A stretch of DNA of 64,000 nt. Origin: Lachnospiraceae bacterium. Its GTDB lineage: Bacteria; Bacillota; Clostridia; Lachnospirales; Lachnospiraceae. The stretch spans positions 173,524 to 237,523 of the forward strand of contig JAGANL010000006.1 in assembly GCA_017624235.1 (NCBI GenBank). Reading direction: 5' to 3'. A program made the translations under genes and the position numbers. The notes under the pieces are model-generated. The model did no database searches. It had not been told where the DNA came from and saw only the letters and a program-made list of their open reading frames with translations. Within the stretch, counting starts at the first letter, position 1, and each line of letters opens with the position of its first letter. This document shows, one piece after another, positions 25,256 through 34,962 of this stretch.

Positions 25256-25795
25256 TTACTTGTAGGATAATAAATCTTCCACCGGTTTCCGTCTTGGCGC
25301 TGCCGGTTCCTCGTCCGGATAACCGACCGGAATGAGGGCAATCAGTTCCCTGTCTTCGGGAACCTCTAATAGAGAAGCGGCTTTCGCTTCATCAAAAATA
25401 CCGAGAATAACGGAGCCAAGTCCTTTTTCGTAAGCGGCCAGACAGAAGGTCTGGGATGCGATACCGGCATCGAACATCTGCCAGGTATCCTTACGGGGAG
25501 TAGTAAAGGAACCATCTCTTTCGTAGCCACAACGATTTTTAATGATGGTTACAGCGATGAGCAACGGTGCATTTTCAATAATCTTTCCGTTGTTCGGGAA
25601 CATGTCTGTACATTCGGAGGCAATGCGGTTTTTCATATCACCCTCTACAGCGATGTAACGGACAATCTGAGTATGCTTCCAGCTCGGTGCATAGGATGCA
25701 GTCTCTACGATTTCAGCGAGTAAAGCATGGTCAATCGGTTCTGGTTTAAACTTACGGATGCTTCGGCGTCCTTTGATACATTCTGTTGCGTTCAT
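25256..25795 (-). CDS. Nitroreductase-family flavoprotein
   Basis: A 179-residue FMN-dependent nitroreductase-like protein. The N-terminal [12 protein letters not shown] supplies FMN-phosphate contacts; the mid region [11 protein letters not shown] and the late [11 protein letters not shown] and IPVGYPDEE match the family. It is compact, like other single-domain clostridial members. The start at 25795 has RBS AGGAGGG; the extension to 25879 lacks one. The physiological substrate is unknown. Confidence 0.85.
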   Translation of the reverse strand: MNATECIKGRRSIRKFKPEPIDHALLAEIVETASYAPSWKHTQIVRYIAVEGDMKNRIASECTDMFPNNGKIIENAPLLIAVTIIKNRCGYERDGSFTTPRKDTWQMFDAGIASQTFCLAAYEKGLGSVILGIFDEAKAASLLEVPEDRELIALIPVGYPDEEPAAPRRKPVEDLLSYK

Positions 25796-25992
25796 AGCGG
25801 CCCTCCTATGTGTCTTTGCGGTCAGTTTCCTGCCGTTTTTCCTTTGTCTAATGATACCACATCGGATAGTTGGTTTCAACTAAAAATCCATCGATTTGCT
25901 ATCTAGGCAAAGGAGAAAATATCGATTATAATAGGAAAAGATTTCAAAAAAATTTAGTGATAGCAGAGCTATGGAAAGGGACAGGTGAGAGT

Positions 25993-26367
25993 ATGGAATT
26001 TCAGGAAAGAAAAAGAATTTTGTTCTTTGGTTTGCCGTGGACTTTTACCAAATATTCGGTAAAGGAAGAGGTTATTACGATAGACAGCGGTCTGCTCAGT
26101 ACCAGGGAAAATGACTGCTATATGTATAAGGTACAGGATGTGGAGCTGACCGTATCATTAGTGGAGAGAATTTTTGGTCTGGGAACCGTAATCTGCTATA
26201 CGGGAGATACGACGCATCAGACTTTGAAGCTGGAGCATATCCGCAATGCAAGAACGATCAAGGATTATATTCTGGAGGCATCCGAGAATGCCAGAAGGAA
26301 GAGAAGGACGCTCAATACACTGGATATCGGTACAGGTGAACTGGGTGAACTGGATGACATGGATTAA
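25993..26367 (+). CDS. Small bacterial PH-domain protein
   Basis: A 124-residue protein beginning MEFQERKRILFFGLPWTFTKYSV. The alternation of strands and the final helix (LEHIRNARTIKDYILEASENA) match the bacterial PH domain (bPH_2/YdbS-like), usually without the membrane spans here. ATG 25993 follows AGGTGAG; the upstream frame to 25870 lacks a start signal. It lies 18 bases before the MATE gene and is probably co-transcribed. Function unknown. Confidence 0.65.
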   Translation: MEFQERKRILFFGLPWTFTKYSVKEEVITIDSGLLSTRENDCYMYKVQDVELTVSLVERIFGLGTVICYTGDTTHQTLKLEHIRNARTIKDYILEASENARRKRRTLNTLDIGTGELGELDDMD

Positions 26368-26385
26368 AGAGGAGTAAGAAATATC

Positions 26386-27756
26386 ATGGAACTGGATATG
26401 ACGAAGGGAAGCCCCGTAAAGCTGATTTTTAAATTTATGCTTCCGCTTATTGTCGGCAATATATTCCAACAATTTTATAACATGGCAGATACGATTATTG
26501 TAGGCCGTGCAGTCGGGGTACAGGCATTGGCGGCAGTGGGGGCAACCGGGACGATCATGTTTCTGATCATCGGGTTCATGCAGGGTCTGACTACGGGCTT
26601 TACGGTGCTGACCTCCCAGCGTTTTGGGGCAGGGGATCTGGATGGCCTGCGCAAAAGTGTGGGAAATGCGGCAGTATTATCCATTGTGGTAACCGTTGTC
26701 ATGACGGTTCTCAGTGTGGCATTTATGAGACCGCTTTTAACCTTGATGAAAACGCCGGAGGATATTTTTGAGAGTGCCTGGCAGTATATTACGATTATTT
26801 GTCTTGGAATGGGCTTTACCATTCTTTACAATCTGCTTTCCAGCATTCTGCGTGCCGTAGGCAACAGTGTGGTGCCTCTTATCTTTTTGGTGATTTCCGC
26901 AGTGCTCAATATTGCGCTGGATCTGGTGTTCATTCTGGGATGCCATCTGGGAGTGGCCGGCGCTGCAATTGCTACGATTACGGCACAGGCTGTATCGGGC
27001 ATTCTGTGCCTGTTCTATATTAGAAAAAAGGTGCCGCTATTAAAGCTGTCCAAAACAGACTGGCAGTTGGATTATTATTGTGTGCGCAATGAGCTTTCCA
27101 TCGGTGTGCCAATGGCACTTCAGTTTTCCATCACGGCGGTTGGTACGATTCTGGTGCAGGTAGCGCTGAATATACTGGGGTCTACTGTGGTAGCGGCCTA
27201 TACTGCCGCGGGAAAAGTAGAACAGTTAGTTACGCAGCCGTTTGTGGCTATGGGTATGACAATGGCGACTTATGGTGGACAGAACCGGGGAGTCAATGAT
27301 CTGGACAGAATCAGAAAGGGTGTGAAAGCAGCCAATATCATTTCGGCTGTTTATGCGATTGTGATTGCCTTTGTGATTGTCAATACCTTCCAGTATGTGA
27401 TTCGGCTTTTTGTTTCCGGCGAAGAGGTAGGACAGATTATGGAATATGGAAAAACGTATATTCTCATCTGTGGTTCCTGCTTTGTGCCGCTTGGAATGAT
27501 CTTCATTTTCCGAAATATTCTGCAGGGCTGCGGTTTTTCCTTCTGGCCGATGATGGGCGGTGTGGTAGAGCTGGTCAGCCGATGTGTGATGGCATTTGCA
27601 GCCGCACAGTATAAGAGCTATGTTGGTGTATGTGCTGCCAATGCAAGTGCATGGCTGACGGCCGGAATCTTTTTATGGATTGCGTACCTGTTTATCATGC
27701 GGAAGCTGCTTTACAGACAACAGGAACAGGAAAGAAAAGCGGCAGTATCAAAATAG
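26386..27756 (+). CDS. MATE-family efflux transporter
   Basis: A 456-residue protein with 12 predicted spans in two homologous halves, N-terminal PVKLIFKFMLPLIVGN and family motif YNMADTIIVGR, with the second-half QPFVAMGMTMATYGGQN. It belongs to the DinF/NorM-like MATE group and would use a cation gradient to export organic cations or drugs. The substrate is unknown. A clean terminator follows. Confidence 0.92.
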   Translation: MELDMTKGSPVKLIFKFMLPLIVGNIFQQFYNMADTIIVGRAVGVQALAAVGATGTIMFLIIGFMQGLTTGFTVLTSQRFGAGDLDGLRKSVGNAAVLSIVVTVVMTVLSVAFMRPLLTLMKTPEDIFESAWQYITIICLGMGFTILYNLLSSILRAVGNSVVPLIFLVISAVLNIALDLVFILGCHLGVAGAAIATITAQAVSGILCLFYIRKKVPLLKLSKTDWQLDYYCVRNELSIGVPMALQFSITAVGTILVQVALNILGSTVVAAYTAAGKVEQLVTQPFVAMGMTMATYGGQNRGVNDLDRIRKGVKAANIISAVYAIVIAFVIVNTFQYVIRLFVSGEEVGQIMEYGKTYILICGSCFVPLGMIFIFRNILQGCGFSFWPMMGGVVELVSRCVMAFAAAQYKSYVGVCAANASAWLTAGIFLWIAYLFIMRKLLYRQQEQERKAAVSK

Positions 27757-27774
27757 AATTTCATATGGACAGAG

Positions 27775-27817
27775 ACGCCGCACCGTGAAGTGAAAGCAGG
27801 AATGGTGCGGCGTTTTT
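27775..27817 (+). terminator. Terminator of the PH-domain/MATE transcript
   Basis: ACGCCGCACC (27775-27784) with GGTGCGGCGT (27804-27813), 10 bp perfect, then TTTTT. Confidence 0.9.
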
Positions 27818-27890
27818 CTGTGCAGTCTACAGAAAGAACAAACTGTACGAAGACATCCTCTGAAAAGGTGCCGCAGGCTTTAGGTGGAAT

Positions 27891-28304
27891 TTAGGAGGAT
27901 GTCTTAGTGCAGGAAGGGTGCAGCAGGATGCGCTCAAATAACAGGCCGGCAGCGAACCAGAGGGGCGCATAGTCCAGGCGGATGATGCTGTGGATATGAA
28001 AACGGCTTTTGCTGTAATCCCATGGACAGATTTTGTGCTTTTGCAGAGAGCGTCCGGTGAAATATTCTGCGGCAAAAATCAAAGAGGTATAGATGCAGCC
28101 GCGTAAAGGGAGCGGGCGGGTCTTCAGTCGTTTACAGACCGGAGAGAGAAGGCTGGCCATGCCGTAGATCGGAAACATCCACAGGGAGGTTGTCCCGATT
28201 AAACGAAGGTCGCGCCGTTGCATGGAATGGAAGGAAGTAAAGAGGATTTCCATGCACCAGCCGGTCAGGCCGCAGCGTAAAAAGGTGGAAAGGAAATTTT
28301 TCAT
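27891..28304 (-). CDS. Small membrane protein, PF06541-like
   Basis: A 137-residue protein with about three to four hydrophobic segments. The motifs GWCMEILFTSF and WMFPIYGMAS resemble the N-terminal half of the PF06541 family protein at 3864-4817, without the coiled-coil tail. The start at 28304 (MKNFLSTF) is chosen because the open extension to 28409 runs into the likely folC promoter region. It is transcribed alone on the minus strand. Function unknown. Confidence 0.65.
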   Translation of the reverse strand: MKNFLSTFLRCGLTGWCMEILFTSFHSMQRRDLRLIGTTSLWMFPIYGMASLLSPVCKRLKTRPLPLRGCIYTSLIFAAEYFTGRSLQKHKICPWDYSKSRFHIHSIIRLDYAPLWFAAGLLFERILLHPSCTKTSS

Positions 28305-28445
28305 AAGAGAAACCTCGCACACATCAGATTTTATGATATAGCATGCCCGGAATGCTGTATTTTTAGTAAAAAGTGTGATACGATAATGCGGATGATAGTA
28401 AGGGAGCATCCGTGTGTCAGAGAACAGAAAGGATAGGAAGAGGAA

Positions 28446-29768
28446 ATGAACGAACGGGAAGCGATGGAATGGATTACGGAAAGGGGTAAAGCCGGGAGCG
28501 TATACGGACTTCAGACGATCCGTGAGCTGTTAAGCAGACTGGGAAATCCGCAGGAGCATCTGCGGTTCATTCATATAGCGGGAACCAACGGAAAGGGCTC
28601 TGTACTGGCATTTGTTTCAACCATTTTGAAGTGTGCCGGCTATCGGGTCGGTCGTTATATTTCACCGACGATCTTTTCTTACCGGGAACGGATTCAGGTC
28701 TCGGAGAGACCGATTGCAAAAAAACGCATGTGTGAGCTGATGACGCAGCTTCGGAAAGTGTCCGAGGCTATGGAAGAGGACGGATGGATGCAGCCTACGG
28801 CTTTTGAAATTGAAACAGCCATGGCATTTTTATATTTTGTTGAGAAAAAGTGTGATATCGTGGTGCTGGAAACAGGGCTGGGTGGCAGGCAGGATGCTAC
28901 AAACATCGTGGAGCATACGATCATGGCAGTTTTTGCATCCATCAGCATGGACCATATGGCCATTCTGGGTGACAGCTTGGAAAAGATTGCTGCGGAAAAG
29001 TCCGGTATTATCAAGCCGGGCTGTGTTGTTGTGAGTATGAAGCAGGCAGATGCAGCAGAGCAGGTATTGAGAGCGCAGGCAGAAAAGCTTGGGTGTCCTT
29101 TCGTGTCGGCAGATATTGCAGGGGCATCAGGGATTCGTTATGGATTGGAAAAACAGCGCTTTTCGTACGCTGGCTACCGGAATCTGGAAATCACGCTGGC
29201 AGGGATCTGGCAGATTGAAAATGCTGTGCTGGCGGTGCAGGTAATCGAAGCCTTAAAAGAGAACGGCTTTCCAATCCGGGAAAAGCAGCTCAGAGAAGGA
29301 CTGTATACCGCAAGGTGGCCGGGAAGGCTTACCGTAATCGGAAGAAAGCCTTATTTTATCGTAGATGGCGCGCACAATGAGGACGCATCCCAAAAACTGG
29401 CAGATTCGCTGCGGTTCTATTTTACAAACCGCAGAATTATCTATATAATGGGAATATTAAGGGACAAGGAATATGAGAAAATAATACGAAATACGGCAGA
29501 GCTTGCCGAGCAGATTATTACGATTACACCACCGGACAATCCACGTGCCATGCATGCTTATGAGCTGGCACAGGAGGTCAGGAGGTTTCATCCGAGTGTT
29601 ACGGTAGCAGACAGTCTGGCAGAGGCAGTGGAGATGAGCCGCTTGTTGGCGGATCAGGACAGTGTGATTGTGGCATTTGGCTCCCTGTCTTTTTTGGGAG
29701 AACTGACACGGCAAGCAGGGATAAAGGACAGCAGAGGTGATTCATATGGTAAATCAGGAAAAGGTTAA
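28446..29768 (+). CDS. folC: Folylpolyglutamate/dihydrofolate synthase
   Basis: A 440-residue Mur-ligase-like enzyme. The ATP loop AGTNGKGS (about residue 45), [13 protein letters not shown], the SMDHMAILG motif and KSGIIKPG are diagnostic of FolC. It adds glutamate to dihydropteroate and folates. RBS AGAGGAA. It heads the folate operon and its last 23 bases overlap folE in another frame. Confidence 0.93.
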   Translation: MNEREAMEWITERGKAGSVYGLQTIRELLSRLGNPQEHLRFIHIAGTNGKGSVLAFVSTILKCAGYRVGRYISPTIFSYRERIQVSERPIAKKRMCELMTQLRKVSEAMEEDGWMQPTAFEIETAMAFLYFVEKKCDIVVLETGLGGRQDATNIVEHTIMAVFASISMDHMAILGDSLEKIAAEKSGIIKPGCVVVSMKQADAAEQVLRAQAEKLGCPFVSADIAGASGIRYGLEKQRFSYAGYRNLEITLAGIWQIENAVLAVQVIEALKENGFPIREKQLREGLYTARWPGRLTVIGRKPYFIVDGAHNEDASQKLADSLRFYFTNRRIIYIMGILRDKEYEKIIRNTAELAEQIITITPPDNPRAMHAYELAQEVRRFHPSVTVADSLAEAVEMSRLLADQDSVIVAFGSLSFLGELTRQAGIKDSRGDSYGKSGKG

Positions 29769-30303
29769 AGAAGCTGTAAAATTATTATTGGAAGGGATTG
29801 GCGAAGATGTGAACCGGGAGGGTCTGCAGGAGACTCCTGATCGTATTGCCAGAATGTATGCAGAGATTTTTGGCGGTATGGATGAAGAGGCGGGAAAGCA
29901 TCTGGCGAAACGCTTTCATGTGAAAAACAACGAGATGGTGGTGGAAAAGGATATTACATTTTACTCTACCTGTGAGCATCATCTGATGCCCTTTTACGGG
30001 AAGGCTCATGTTGCATACATCCCAAACGGCGAAGTAGTCGGACTGAGCAAGCTGGCGCGTACGGTAGAAGTGTTTGCCAGAAGGCCTCAGCTACAGGAAC
30101 AACTGACGGCTCAAATTGCAGATGCTTTGATGGAACACCTAAAGCCTCAGGGTGTGATGGTCATGGTAGAAGCGGAGCATATGTGCATGACAATGCGTGG
30201 TATAAAGAAACCGGGAAGTAAAACAGTAACGGTTGTTACCAGAGGAGCCTTTGAACAAAACAGTACTCTGCAGAATACTTTTTTCCGGATGGTGAGGGAA
30301 TAG
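29746..30303 (+). CDS. folE: GTP cyclohydrolase I
   Basis: A 185-residue type I GTP cyclohydrolase. The family signature is [10 protein letters not shown], the zinc ligands are in [12 protein letters not shown] (Cys and two His) and [10 protein letters not shown] (Cys), and SKLARTVE is present. It converts GTP to dihydroneopterin triphosphate. ATG 29746 has RBS AGAGGTGA at correct spacing inside folC; the GTG at 29737 is less likely. Confidence 0.95.
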   Translation: MVNQEKVKEAVKLLLEGIGEDVNREGLQETPDRIARMYAEIFGGMDEEAGKHLAKRFHVKNNEMVVEKDITFYSTCEHHLMPFYGKAHVAYIPNGEVVGLSKLARTVEVFARRPQLQEQLTAQIADALMEHLKPQGVMVMVEAEHMCMTMRGIKKPGSKTVTVVTRGAFEQNSTLQNTFFRMVRE

Positions 30304-30307
30304 CCGG

Positions 30308-30790
30308 ATGGAACGTATAAATAGAATATTAAAACATAATTTATTTTTAGAATGTATTGCCAAAACAGAATCCCTGGAGGCCGACCGGAAGTTCTGTCAT
30401 CATGATATGGTTCATTTTCTGGATGTGGCCAGACTGGCGATGATCCTGAATCTGAAGGAAGGGCTTGGCGTGGACGAGGATTACATTTATGCAGCGGCGC
30501 TGCTGCATGATATTGGCAGGTTCAGACAGTACGAGGATGGAACGCCGCATGAAAAGGCAAGTGCCGGGCTTGCACCGAAGATTCTGCAGGAATGTGGATT
30601 TGATGATAAAGAAACAAATGTTATCATAAGGGCCATTCTGGGACACCGCAATCCACAGAGCGCCTCTGAGAGGAATCTGACGGGGCTGCTGTACCGTGCC
30701 GATAAAATGAGCCGAAGCTGTTTTTGCTGTAAAGCCGAAGCGGAGTGCAACTGGAAGGAAGGAAAAAAGAACAGGGAGCTGCATTATTGA
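30308..30790 (+). CDS. HD-domain hydrolase in the folate operon
   Basis: A 160-residue HD superfamily protein. It has His-Asp metal motifs HHDMVHFLDVARL and LLHDIGRF, then ILGHRNP. A Cys-rich tail (SCFCC, then ECNW) ends it. It lies between folE (4 bases upstream) and folP, exactly where a dihydroneopterin triphosphate pyrophosphatase (FolQ step) would be needed, and no Nudix FolQ is present nearby. That function is inferred from context only; HD phosphohydrolases act on many nucleotides. Confidence 0.75.
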   Translation: MERINRILKHNLFLECIAKTESLEADRKFCHHDMVHFLDVARLAMILNLKEGLGVDEDYIYAAALLHDIGRFRQYEDGTPHEKASAGLAPKILQECGFDDKETNVIIRAILGHRNPQSASERNLTGLLYRADKMSRSCFCCKAEAECNWKEGKKNRELHY

Positions 30791-30850
30791 CGGAGAAACA
30801 ATGTAATGCCGGAAAGATTCCGGCAGACAGGCAGAAGGGAGTATAAAACG

Positions 30851-31681
30851 ATGAGAATCGGAAGCAGAGAATTTGATACTAAAAACAGAACATATGTTAT
30901 GGGTATACTGAACGTCACCCCGGATTCTTTTTCGGATGGAGGAAGGTTCAATCGGATGGATGCCGCAATGGCTCATACGGAGCAGATGATACAGGAGGGC
31001 ATGGATATTCTGGATGTTGGAGGAGAATCCACAAGACCCGGCTATACGCTGCTATCAGAGGAAGAGGAAATAGAAAGAGTGGTCCCTATAATCGAAAAAG
31101 TAAAAAGTGAATTTGATATTCCTGTTTCTCTGGATACCTATAAAGGAAGAGTAGCCCAGGCCGGAATTGATGCAGGCGCAGATCTGATCAATGATATCTG
31201 GGGATTGAAGTATGATAAAAAAATAGCAGATGTTATATCAAAGAGCGGCGTACCCTGCTGCCTGATGCACAATCGGAAGGAGCCGGATTATGGCAATTTC
31301 CTGCAGGATGTGGCAGCAGATCTGGCAGAAACGATTCATTTGGCCGAGAAGGCGGGGATTGCAGAAGATAAGATTATACTGGATCCGGGAGTGGGATTTG
31401 GGAAGACCTATGAGAATAATTTGGAGATTATCAACTGTCTGGAGGAACTTCATATGTTCGGATATCCGCTTTTGCTTGGCACCTCCCGGAAATCAGTTAT
31501 TGGACTGACGCTGGATCTGCCGGTTACGGAACGATTGGAAGGAACTCTTGTAACAACTGTTATGGCAGTAATGAAACGGTGTGCCTTTGTACGGGTGCAT
31601 GATGTACAGGCCAATGTAAGGGCAATCAAAATGGCGGAGGCGATTCGTGACAGTGGAAATGAAAAACAAAGATATTATTAA
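30851..31681 (+). CDS. folP: Dihydropteroate synthase
   Basis: A 276-residue TIM-barrel enzyme with both pterin-binding signatures: MGILNVTPDSFSDGG and DVGGESTRPG. Later NDIWGLKYD and LDPGVGFGKT are also typical. It joins hydroxymethyl-dihydropterin diphosphate and p-aminobenzoate and is the sulfonamide target. ATG 30851 follows AGAAGGGAG; the upstream in-frame ATG at 30806 is less well placed. It overlaps folBK by 35 bases. Confidence 0.95.
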   Translation: MRIGSREFDTKNRTYVMGILNVTPDSFSDGGRFNRMDAAMAHTEQMIQEGMDILDVGGESTRPGYTLLSEEEEIERVVPIIEKVKSEFDIPVSLDTYKGRVAQAGIDAGADLINDIWGLKYDKKIADVISKSGVPCCLMHNRKEPDYGNFLQDVAADLAETIHLAEKAGIAEDKIILDPGVGFGKTYENNLEIINCLEELHMFGYPLLLGTSRKSVIGLTLDLPVTERLEGTLVTTVMAVMKRCAFVRVHDVQANVRAIKMAEAIRDSGNEKQRYY

Positions 31682-32501
31682 AATTCAAAATCTGGAGGTA
31701 TTTGCTCATCACGGGGTCTATCCGGAGGAACGTGAGAACGGTCAGAATTTTTATGTGAATGCACAGCTCTATACCGGAACGCGAGAGGCCGGTCTGAGGG
31801 ATGATCTGAACTTGTCTACCAATTACGGTGAGGTCTGTCATTTTATGGATTGTTTTTTGAAGCAACATACCTGGCAGCTGATTGAGAGCGTGGCAGAACA
31901 GCTGGCAGAGGCAGTTCTTTTACAGTTTGAACGGGTGGAAGCGCTGCAGTTGGAAATACGAAAGCCGTCTGCACCGATAGGACTGCCGTTTGAATCGGTA
32001 TCCGTTTGTGTGGAAAGAGGCTGGCATACGGCATTTGTGGCCTTTGGTTCCAATCTGGGTGAAAAGGAAAAATACATACAGGATGCGCTGAAAGAGCTTC
32101 GCAGCCACCACCTGATACGGGTTGGAGCCGTATCGGATATTTTATGTACCAAGCCGTATGGAGGTGTGAAGCAGGATGATTTTCTAAACGGCGTTTTGGA
32201 GCTTCGTACCCTGCTTACCCCATGGGAGCTTCTGGAATTTCTGCATGAGCTGGAGCAGAAGGCCGGACGTACGAGAGAACTGCGCTGGGGACCGAGAACA
32301 TTGGATCTGGATATTATCTTTTATGACGATGAGGTGATCGATTCTAAGGAATTGACCATTCCGCATATTGATATGGATAACCGAACCTTCGTACTGGAAC
32401 CCATGTGCCAGCTTGCACCGTGGTACAGGCATCCTGTGCTGAACCGGACCATGGTGCAATTGCTGGATGAACTGAAAAGCGTAAGCAGGAAGCTGCTTTA
32501 G
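31647..32501 (+). CDS. folBK: Fused dihydroneopterin aldolase / hydroxymethylpterin pyrophosphokinase
   Basis: A 284-residue bifunctional protein. Residues 1 to about 122 are FolB (IQNLEVFAHHGVYPEE, then LEIRKPSAPIG). Residues about 125-284 are FolK (FVAFGSNLGEKE, GPRTLDLDIIFYDD, IPHIDMDNRTFVLEPM). It performs two successive folate steps, delivering the FolP substrate. The GTG at 31647 is preferred because GGAGG lies 6 bases before it; ATG 31659 is an alternative. Its stop overlaps the stop of the convergent DUF5050 gene. Confidence 0.93.
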   Translation: MTVEMKNKDIIKIQNLEVFAHHGVYPEERENGQNFYVNAQLYTGTREAGLRDDLNLSTNYGEVCHFMDCFLKQHTWQLIESVAEQLAEAVLLQFERVEALQLEIRKPSAPIGLPFESVSVCVERGWHTAFVAFGSNLGEKEKYIQDALKELRSHHLIRVGAVSDILCTKPYGGVKQDDFLNGVLELRTLLTPWELLEFLHELEQKAGRTRELRWGPRTLDLDIIFYDDEVIDSKELTIPHIDMDNRTFVLEPMCQLAPWYRHPVLNRTMVQLLDELKSVSRKLL

Positions 32502-33535
32502 TCCTTTAAATACCTGACAGCCGCGTCTGCCGCTGCATCAAAGGTGGCAACGTTAACTGGCCCGTCAGTCGGTGTCTGGTAGACCGGAGTCGGTATCTGG
32601 AATTCGTTAAAATAGACGTAGCGGGATGTAATATTGATTTTTTCATGATTGCCGGGGCGTATGATTTCTTCGTTCCGGCCATCCAGTGTCATACGCTTGA
32701 AAGCCGGATCCGTGGTATCATTTTTCTGATAATAAATATAGTTCCCATATACATTGAACGTATCGACACGGTCTTCTGTCAATACCTGCACCTCATGTGT
32801 GCTGAGGGAATAGCGGCAGAGCCGGTAATTGTTCGGTACATCCATATAATAGATATACCCGTTGTATGCTACAGGATTCCAGAGATTGCTGTCCCAGACC
32901 ATGCTTATGGTGTCGGAGGAGGTATCCAGTGCGTAAAGCTTATGATCCTCACCGGTGCCGTTGAAATAAAGGATTCCATTGTCCATGCCGGCTGGATTGA
33001 TATCATAGTTTGCCACAATGGTTTCAACCGACTTGTCGGTTTTCAGCTTATGAAGAGTGAGACCTTCATCGCTGTCAAAATGCTCGTAGTACAGATAGTC
33101 CCCGGCTAAGAGCATGGATGCAGAGTGATCTCTGGTCAGGCAGGTGTTGCGGGAACCGTTCTTCTTCATTCGGTAGATGCCGCTGAAACGGCTGATAAAG
33201 GAAAAGCTGGAAGAGGATGCGGAGTCGGTCTGAAAATAGTACAGGTAGTTTCCGCCTGCATTGATATCCTCCACCTGGGAATTAGCCAGCTTTTGGAAAT
33301 CGGTTTCATCCGGATTCATGGAATAGAGCGTATTATTGTCGTAGGCATTGGCAAAATACACTCTGCCGTCCGATTCACAGAACAGTCCGTGATTATTCAG
33401 ATTTCCGGCGGTATTTCCTATCGTCCCCGGATCATTCGACGGAATCCGTCTGCGCATAAGCGTATATAAAGTCAAAAGTCCAATCAATAAAAAGAAAAAG
33501 AGTATCAGAATCAGACCCCTTTTTTTACTTGTCAT
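32498..33535 (-). CDS. DUF5050-type surface beta-propeller-like protein
   Basis: A 345-residue protein with an N-terminal membrane anchor (about residues 8-27) and an extracellular part of repeated units with the pattern G-x-Y-I/L-Y-Y or I/V-Y-F, typical of DUF5050 and six- or seven-bladed propellers. No catalytic motif is evident. It may bind a surface ligand or an envelope protein. It is single, convergent with the folate operon, and shares 4 bases with folBK at the stop codons, with no terminator seen between. Confidence 0.7.
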   Translation of the reverse strand: MTSKKRGLILILFFFLLIGLLTLYTLMRRRIPSNDPGTIGNTAGNLNNHGLFCESDGRVYFANAYDNNTLYSMNPDETDFQKLANSQVEDINAGGNYLYYFQTDSASSSSFSFISRFSGIYRMKKNGSRNTCLTRDHSASMLLAGDYLYYEHFDSDEGLTLHKLKTDKSVETIVANYDINPAGMDNGILYFNGTGEDHKLYALDTSSDTISMVWDSNLWNPVAYNGYIYYMDVPNNYRLCRYSLSTHEVQVLTEDRVDTFNVYGNYIYYQKNDTTDPAFKRMTLDGRNEEIIRPGNHEKINITSRYVYFNEFQIPTPVYQTPTDGPVNVATFDAAADAAVRYLKD

Positions 33536-33638
33536 TCTTTTGTATCCCCCTTTTCAGGTTTTTTGTTTTTTATCATATCACAGATAATACCGAAATTGAA
33601 TATTCTGCCGTAAGTTTTTGAAGGATTTCCACTGCCAT

Positions 33639-33682
33639 ATACCCAGCGCCAGCCGCCACCCTTCCCGGCTGGCGCTGGGTAT
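33639..33682. repeat. 17-bp perfect GC-rich inverted repeat without T-run
   Basis: 33639-33655 is the exact reverse complement of 33666-33682, with a 10-base loop. No T-run follows on either strand, so it is not a standard terminator. It lies between the divergent DUF5050 and pheA genes. Confidence 0.85.
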
Positions 33683-33719
33683 CCGGTTATGACTTCCGGT
33701 ACAGAATCCTCAGAGATGC

Positions 33720-33748
33720 TTGCGCGCAGTCCCGGAATGGAGTATCAT
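33720..33748 (+). promoter_or_regulatory. Probable promoter of pheA
   Basis: TTGCGC (33720-33725), a 17-base spacer and TATCAT (33743-33748), 43 bases before the pheA start. Confidence 0.5.
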
Positions 33749-33790
33749 ATTAAATGAGTTTTTATGCTGAAAAATAAGGAGAAACCGCAT

Positions 33791-34918
33791 ATGGATTTAC
33801 AAGAGTTAAGGGAGCAGATTGATGGTATCGACAAGCAGCTGGTGGAATTGTATGAGGCCAGAATGGAGATTTGTAAAAACGTAGCACAATATAAAATTTC
33901 GACCGGAAAGAAGGTCTTGGATCGGGAAAGAGAGGAAGCTAAAATCAGGGCGGTGAAGGCAATGACGCATAATGAGTTCAACAGCCATGGCATTGAGGAG
34001 CTGTTTGAGCAGATTATGGCGATGAGCAGGAAGCTGCAGTATCAGCTGTTAGCAGAGCATGGCAGTCTGTCAAAGCTTCCGTTTATTGGAGTGGATGAGC
34101 TGGAGAAGGACAAGGCAAGAGTGGTCTTTCCGGGTGCGGAGGGAGCGTATACCCAAGCTGCCATGCAGCAGTTTTTTGGTAATCAGGTGAACAGCTTTCA
34201 CGTGGATACGTTTCGTGATGCCATGATTGCCATTGACGAGGGAAGCGCCGATTTTGCAGTACTGCCGATTGAAAATTCCACGGCCGGCATTGTCAGTGAG
34301 ATTTATGACATGCTGGTGGAGTTTGAAAATTATATTGTGGGAGAGCAGATTATTAAAATTGAGCACTGTCTGATGGCAACGCCGGGAACCAGAATGGAGG
34401 ATATCCAGACCATCTATTCCCATCCACAGTCGCTGATGCAGAGTGCGGGCTACTTAAGAGAGCATCCGAAATGGAAGCAGATCAGCATGAACAACAATGC
34501 GTTTGCGGCCAAAAAGGTGGCAGAGGAGCAGGACTGCACTCAAGCTGCGATTGCCTCCGCGTATGCGGCAGAGACCTATGGATTGGAAATTCTGGAGCGG
34601 GGAGTCAACGATCTGAAAAATAATTCCACCCGGTTCATTATCGTAACGAATCAGAAGATTTTTAAAAAGGATGCTAAAAAGGTCAGCATCTGTTTTGAGG
34701 TCGCACATGAAAGTGGTTCGCTTTATCACATGCTGTCTCATTTTATCTATAATAATCTGAACATGAACAAGATTGAGAGCAGACCGCTTGAGGGGCGGAA
34801 TTGGGAATACCGTTTCTTTATCGATTTTGACGGGAATCTGGCAGACAGTGCGGTCAAAAATGCTCTGAGAGGACTGCGCGATGAGGCGCGGAATATGAAG
34901 ATTCTGGGAAATTACTAA
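33791..34918 (+). CDS. pheA: Bifunctional chorismate mutase / prephenate dehydratase (P-protein)
   Basis: A 375-residue protein. An AroQ-type chorismate mutase domain (about 1-90; LREQIDGIDKQLVELYEAR, KVLDREREE) is followed by prephenate dehydratase (about 110-285; GAEGAYT, LPIENSTAG, NSTRF) and an ACT domain (about 295-375; ESGSLYHML, ESRPLEGR) for Phe feedback. It makes phenylpyruvate from chorismate. ATG 33791 has RBS AAGGAGA; the in-frame start at 33764 lies upstream of it. Confidence 0.95.
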   Translation: MDLQELREQIDGIDKQLVELYEARMEICKNVAQYKISTGKKVLDREREEAKIRAVKAMTHNEFNSHGIEELFEQIMAMSRKLQYQLLAEHGSLSKLPFIGVDELEKDKARVVFPGAEGAYTQAAMQQFFGNQVNSFHVDTFRDAMIAIDEGSADFAVLPIENSTAGIVSEIYDMLVEFENYIVGEQIIKIEHCLMATPGTRMEDIQTIYSHPQSLMQSAGYLREHPKWKQISMNNNAFAAKKVAEEQDCTQAAIASAYAAETYGLEILERGVNDLKNNSTRFIIVTNQKIFKKDAKKVSICFEVAHESGSLYHMLSHFIYNNLNMNKIESRPLEGRNWEYRFFIDFDGNLADSAVKNALRGLRDEARNMKILGNY

Positions 34919-34962
34919 TGTAATTGCCAGGGCAGAAACGGCAGAGTGCTGCCATAAAACAA

